Made by a program: the position numbers and the translations under genes | Notes under the pieces: model-generated | The model's database searches: none | Seen by the model: only the letters and a program-made list of their open reading frames with translations | What the model was told of the DNA's origin: nothing | DNA from: Fodinibacter sp038330415 | GTDB taxonomy: Bacteria; Actinomycetota; Actinomycetes; Actinomycetales; Dermatophilaceae | NCBI GenBank assembly: GCA_038330415.1 | Contig: JBBQNZ010000016.1 | Location: forward strand, 1-40,112 | Length of the DNA: 40,112 nucleotides | Direction of reading: 5' to 3' | Shown here: piece after piece, positions 38,042 through 40,112 of the stretch | Layout of the letters: each line of letters opens with the position of its first letter | How positions within the stretch are numbered: the first letter of the stretch is position 1

Positions 38042-38452
38042 GTGAGCCGGACGAATCGGGAGAAGGAGGCGGTCGGGCTCATGATGCTGACCGCACACCG
38101 GATGACGCAGAGCGCCGGGGGCCGCTTGCGAGCCGAAGACCTGACGCCGGCGAAGTACCAGCTGCTGCTGCGCCTGCGCTCCGAGCCCGGGCTGGCCCAG
38201 GGTGAGCTCGGGGCACGACTGGGCGTCACCAAGGGCAACGTGTCGATGCTGGTGACACAGCTGGAGCATGCAGGCTTGTTGACCCGCACCCCCGACGGGG
38301 CGGCCAACCAGCTGGCCCTGACCGCCCGCGGCCTCGACCTGGTGAACCGGTTGATCCCGGATGAAGAGCGGTGGGCCGGTGAGCAGTTCACCAGGCTCAC
38401 CACCGACGAGCTCGACGAGCTCGTCAGGCTGCTGCACCGACTGAACCCCTAG
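38042..38452 (+). CDS. MarR-family regulator
   Basis: A 136-residue winged-helix regulator: the recognition region is LAQGELGARLGVTKGNVSMLVTQLEHAGLLTRTPDGAANQLALT. GTG 38042 coincides with the predicted transcription start, so the message looks leaderless; the ATG 69 nt upstream lies before the promoter. The same GTTCAG/CTGAAC box recurs at 38503 before the membrane-protein gene, suggesting one regulator for itself and that pair. Confidence 0.9.
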   Translation: MSRTNREKEAVGLMMLTAHRMTQSAGGRLRAEDLTPAKYQLLLRLRSEPGLAQGELGARLGVTKGNVSMLVTQLEHAGLLTRTPDGAANQLALTARGLDLVNRLIPDEERWAGEQFTRLTTDELDELVRLLHRLNP

Positions 38453-38502
38453 GCACGGCCGTCCAACCCTCGATCCAACGACGGGGAGCACTCCGAGCTC
38501 GA

Positions 38503-38518
38503 AGTTCAGGGCTGAACA
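38503..38518 (+). promoter_or_regulatory. Second MarR-type operator
   Basis: AGTTCAGGGCTGAACA shares both half-sites (GTTCAG, CTGAAC) and spacing with the box at 38019-38034. It lies 28 bp before the ATG at 38547, downstream of the marR stop. Confidence 0.7.
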
Positions 38519-38546
38519 CCCAATCACCACAACGAGAAGGAGAACG

Positions 38547-38849
38547 ATGATGGACGCGACCTTGGCTCACGACCGACCAGCCAGCCGGGTGCTCAGGAGG
38601 CAGGCCATAAGCACGGCAGTGGGGATGGCGCTTGGCGCGGCGGCCGCGCTCATCCTCCTTCTCCTCGCCACCGCAGCCGGCCAGGACCTCAGGGTGCACG
38701 TCGGCGCCGGGGCAGCGATCTGGTGGCTGGGCGCGAGGCACCTGGCGGTCTTCACGGCGGTGGTGACAGCGCTGGCGCCGGCCATCCCGTCACAGCGGGT
38801 CACCGGGCGGCTACTCGTCGCCCCCGGGGCACACGGCGGCGTGGCATGA
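38547..38849 (+). CDS. Small membrane protein
   Basis: A 100-residue protein with two hydrophobic segments (~23-44, GMALGAAAALILLLLATAAG, and ~55-78). Positive residues in the first 20 favour an inside N-terminus. ATG 38547 has AAGGAG seven bases upstream; ATG 38550 is an alternative. Its TGA overlaps the next gene's ATG. No family recognised. The MarR box 28 bp upstream suggests regulated expression. Confidence 0.7.
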   Translation: MMDATLAHDRPASRVLRRQAISTAVGMALGAAAALILLLLATAAGQDLRVHVGAGAAIWWLGARHLAVFTAVVTALAPAIPSQRVTGRLLVAPGAHGGVA

Positions 38850-39589
38850 CCTGGAGACCCGCGACCCGCGACGTCGTCATGCTGGCCGCGGCCGCTGCGC
38901 AGGTGGCGCTGCCGGCGACCCTGCCGCCGCGGGTGCGTGCGCGGCTGGACACGATCGTGCCCGATGTCGTGCAGCCCGCTGGCGCGACGTTCGCCGTCTG
39001 GTTGCCGATCTTCGCGTCCAGCCTGGCGGTGCCGGCCCGCCAGCTGCTGCCGCCGGGCTGGCGCTCGACAGCCGTGGACGACCTGGGTTGGGCACCCGCG
39101 GCACCGTTCGCCTCGACGGCCCTGTGGGCGCTGTGCATCCGAACCGAGCGGTACCGAGCAGCCCAGCTCGCCCTGTTCGGCATCGCGGCCACGGCCGAGG
39201 TCACCCGCAGACACGTCGCAGCACTGGAGCTCGACGGCCGGCTCGACACCGCTGACCGGTTCATCGCCGTGCCGGCCACCTCGATGCTCGCCGCGTGGGG
39301 CGCCGCTGCGGCCGGGGTCAACCTCGCGGCTCTCCTGGCAACAGAGGTACCGGTGACCGCGCAGAAGGGCCGCCGGGCGCTGGCCGTCGCCGCCATCACC
39401 GGCCTCGGGGCGCTCGCGGCCGCATCGGGTCGCGCCACCAGCCCTGCTCGTGCGTCGACGCAGTGGTATGTCGGCACGGTGCTGTGGGCGCTGGCCGGAA
39501 TCGCCGCCCGACGGCCGACCGATCCGCTCCTCGCTGCGCTCAGCGCCACCGCGGCCCTGACGGTGTGGGGGCGTACCCGGCCACGGTGA
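38846..39589 (+). CDS. Polytopic membrane protein, possibly TspO/tryptophan-rich-sensor-like
   Basis: A 247-residue protein with about six or seven hydrophobic segments. QVALPATLPPR, the segment PAGATFAVWLPIFASSLAVPARQ and SMLAAWGAAAAGVNLAALL resemble the ~250-residue tryptophan-rich sensory-protein relatives (FxIWGPIYAGL pattern), though tryptophan content is lower. The match is from memory and weak. ATG 38846 overlaps the preceding stop by ATGA, so the two membrane proteins are probably made together. Confidence 0.7.
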   Translation: MTWRPATRDVVMLAAAAAQVALPATLPPRVRARLDTIVPDVVQPAGATFAVWLPIFASSLAVPARQLLPPGWRSTAVDDLGWAPAAPFASTALWALCIRTERYRAAQLALFGIAATAEVTRRHVAALELDGRLDTADRFIAVPATSMLAAWGAAAAGVNLAALLATEVPVTAQKGRRALAVAAITGLGALAAASGRATSPARASTQWYVGTVLWALAGIAARRPTDPLLAALSATAALTVWGRTRPR

Positions 39590-39631
39590 GCTGGGCTCCG
39601 AACGGCCGGTGCCCGACCCGTTCGGGTCGCC

Positions 39632-39988
39632 CTACGCCGTGGGAGGACTGGGGAACCGGTGCACCTCCTGTGGCCAGTCGAGGGCGACGGCCATCCTGCC
39701 GGCCCAGTAGCGGGCGGTCTCGTCGTCAGGGACGTTGATGACGGTGAACCCGCCCAGGTGCTCCTTGGTCTCGACGTACGGGCCGTCGACGAACAATGGT
39801 CTTCCGTCCTTGGCCTCGACGCTGCACACCACGCTGGACGCGTCGATGCCGCCGTTGGCGAACACGAAGGCACCGGCCGCCTCCATGTCCGCGAGCACCG
39901 CCCGGCCCGCCACGCTCTTCTCGCGCAGCTCTTCGGCCGTGTGCTCGCGCACCCACTCGTCGTTGAACGCGATCAGGTACTCCGTCAC
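39632..39988 (-). CDS. YCII/DGPF-like protein (DGPY variant)
   Basis: A 118-residue YCII-fold protein with DGPY at 68-71 in LFVDGPYVETKEHLGGFTVIN, a variant of the DGPF motif seen three times at 14.6-15.8 kb. GTG 39988 has GGAGAAGG upstream. It ends 42 bp from the convergent membrane gene. No sigma factor gene is visible beside it in the window; it would lie beyond the right edge if present. Confidence 0.88.
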   Translation of the reverse strand: MTEYLIAFNDEWVREHTAEELREKSVAGRAVLADMEAAGAFVFANGGIDASSVVCSVEAKDGRPLFVDGPYVETKEHLGGFTVINVPDDETARYWAGRMAVALDWPQEVHRFPSPPTA

Positions 39989-40112
39989 TGCCTTCTCCTC
40001 CCTGTGGCCGCGAGCCCACCTGCGGCGCCGCGGGTTTGCGTCGGCCCGGGCGGCCGACGCTCACCACCTCCACGAACGGCACCGGGCCGATGCGACACCG
40101 TCCGGAGACACG
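39989..40112. other. Right-edge stretch upstream of the DGPY gene
   Basis: No gene supported. On the minus strand TGTCGC (40092-40097) and CGTG (40071-40074) are 17 nt apart, one mismatch each from the ECF42-type motif at 14566-14592; a weak candidate promoter for the DGPY gene. Confidence 0.3.

Overview
This is a high-GC chromosomal window, almost fully coding, with many GTG starts, 1-4 nt stop/start overlaps and several apparently leaderless genes. These traits, together with SoxR, DUF3151, DUF4193, a class-II-sized HelD, an ECF42-type sigma factor with DGPF proteins and a LemA protein, point to an actinobacterium. The look is of a soil or water Micrococcales, perhaps Intrasporangiaceae-like, but the family is only an inference.

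Layout. 0-4 kb: a tRNA-Lys, exonuclease III (xthA), a short-chain dehydrogenase, two uncharacterised proteins and pyrE, closed by a strong hairpin. 4-10.5 kb: a sodium:amino-acid symporter coupled to a universal stress protein, a divergent LemA gene, then a four-gene module (ABC ATPase, ABC-2 permease, NarL-type histidine kinase, response regulator). 10.5-17 kb: a DedA membrane protein, a polar amino-acid ABC importer that overlaps a SpoU-type RNA methyltransferase, and an operon of three DGPF/YCII genes plus an ECF42-like sigma factor behind a promoter that looks like that sigma factor's own. 17-27 kb: a truncated acetyltransferase, fba, DUF3151, an HTH regulator, purA, a secreted M23 peptidase with five C-terminal repeats, helD and purD. 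27-32 kb: a PEP-mutase-like enzyme, a decayed F420-type oxidoreductase, a divergent SoxR/MFS pair with a SoxR box, and a MarR/MFS efflux operon with a palindromic operator. 32-36 kb: a second ABC/kinase/regulator module with the same gene order as the first. 36-40 kb: several small conserved proteins, a cysteine hydrolase, a MarR regulator whose operator recurs before a two-gene membrane module, and a fourth DGPF-like gene.

How it fits together. xthA, pyrE, the SpoU methylase, dedA, fba, DUF3151 and purA all have counterparts in one stretch of the Mycobacterium tuberculosis chromosome (from memory), so they look like an ancestral backbone. Transport, efflux and signalling cassettes appear to have been inserted between them. 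Every efflux or ABC cassette carries its own local regulator.

Non-coding structure is the most unusual part of the window. A long hairpin with shared outer arms occurs twice (17.0 and 25.5 kb), and one copy supplies the stop codon of the sigma factor. A 24-bp tandem repeat stands before purD, and its 14-nt core forms a perfect palindrome at 32.25 kb. A third long inverted repeat lies beside the decayed oxidoreductase. The word GGATGCC/GGCATCC occurs about fifty times. I found no CRISPR array, phage genes, transposase or rRNA.
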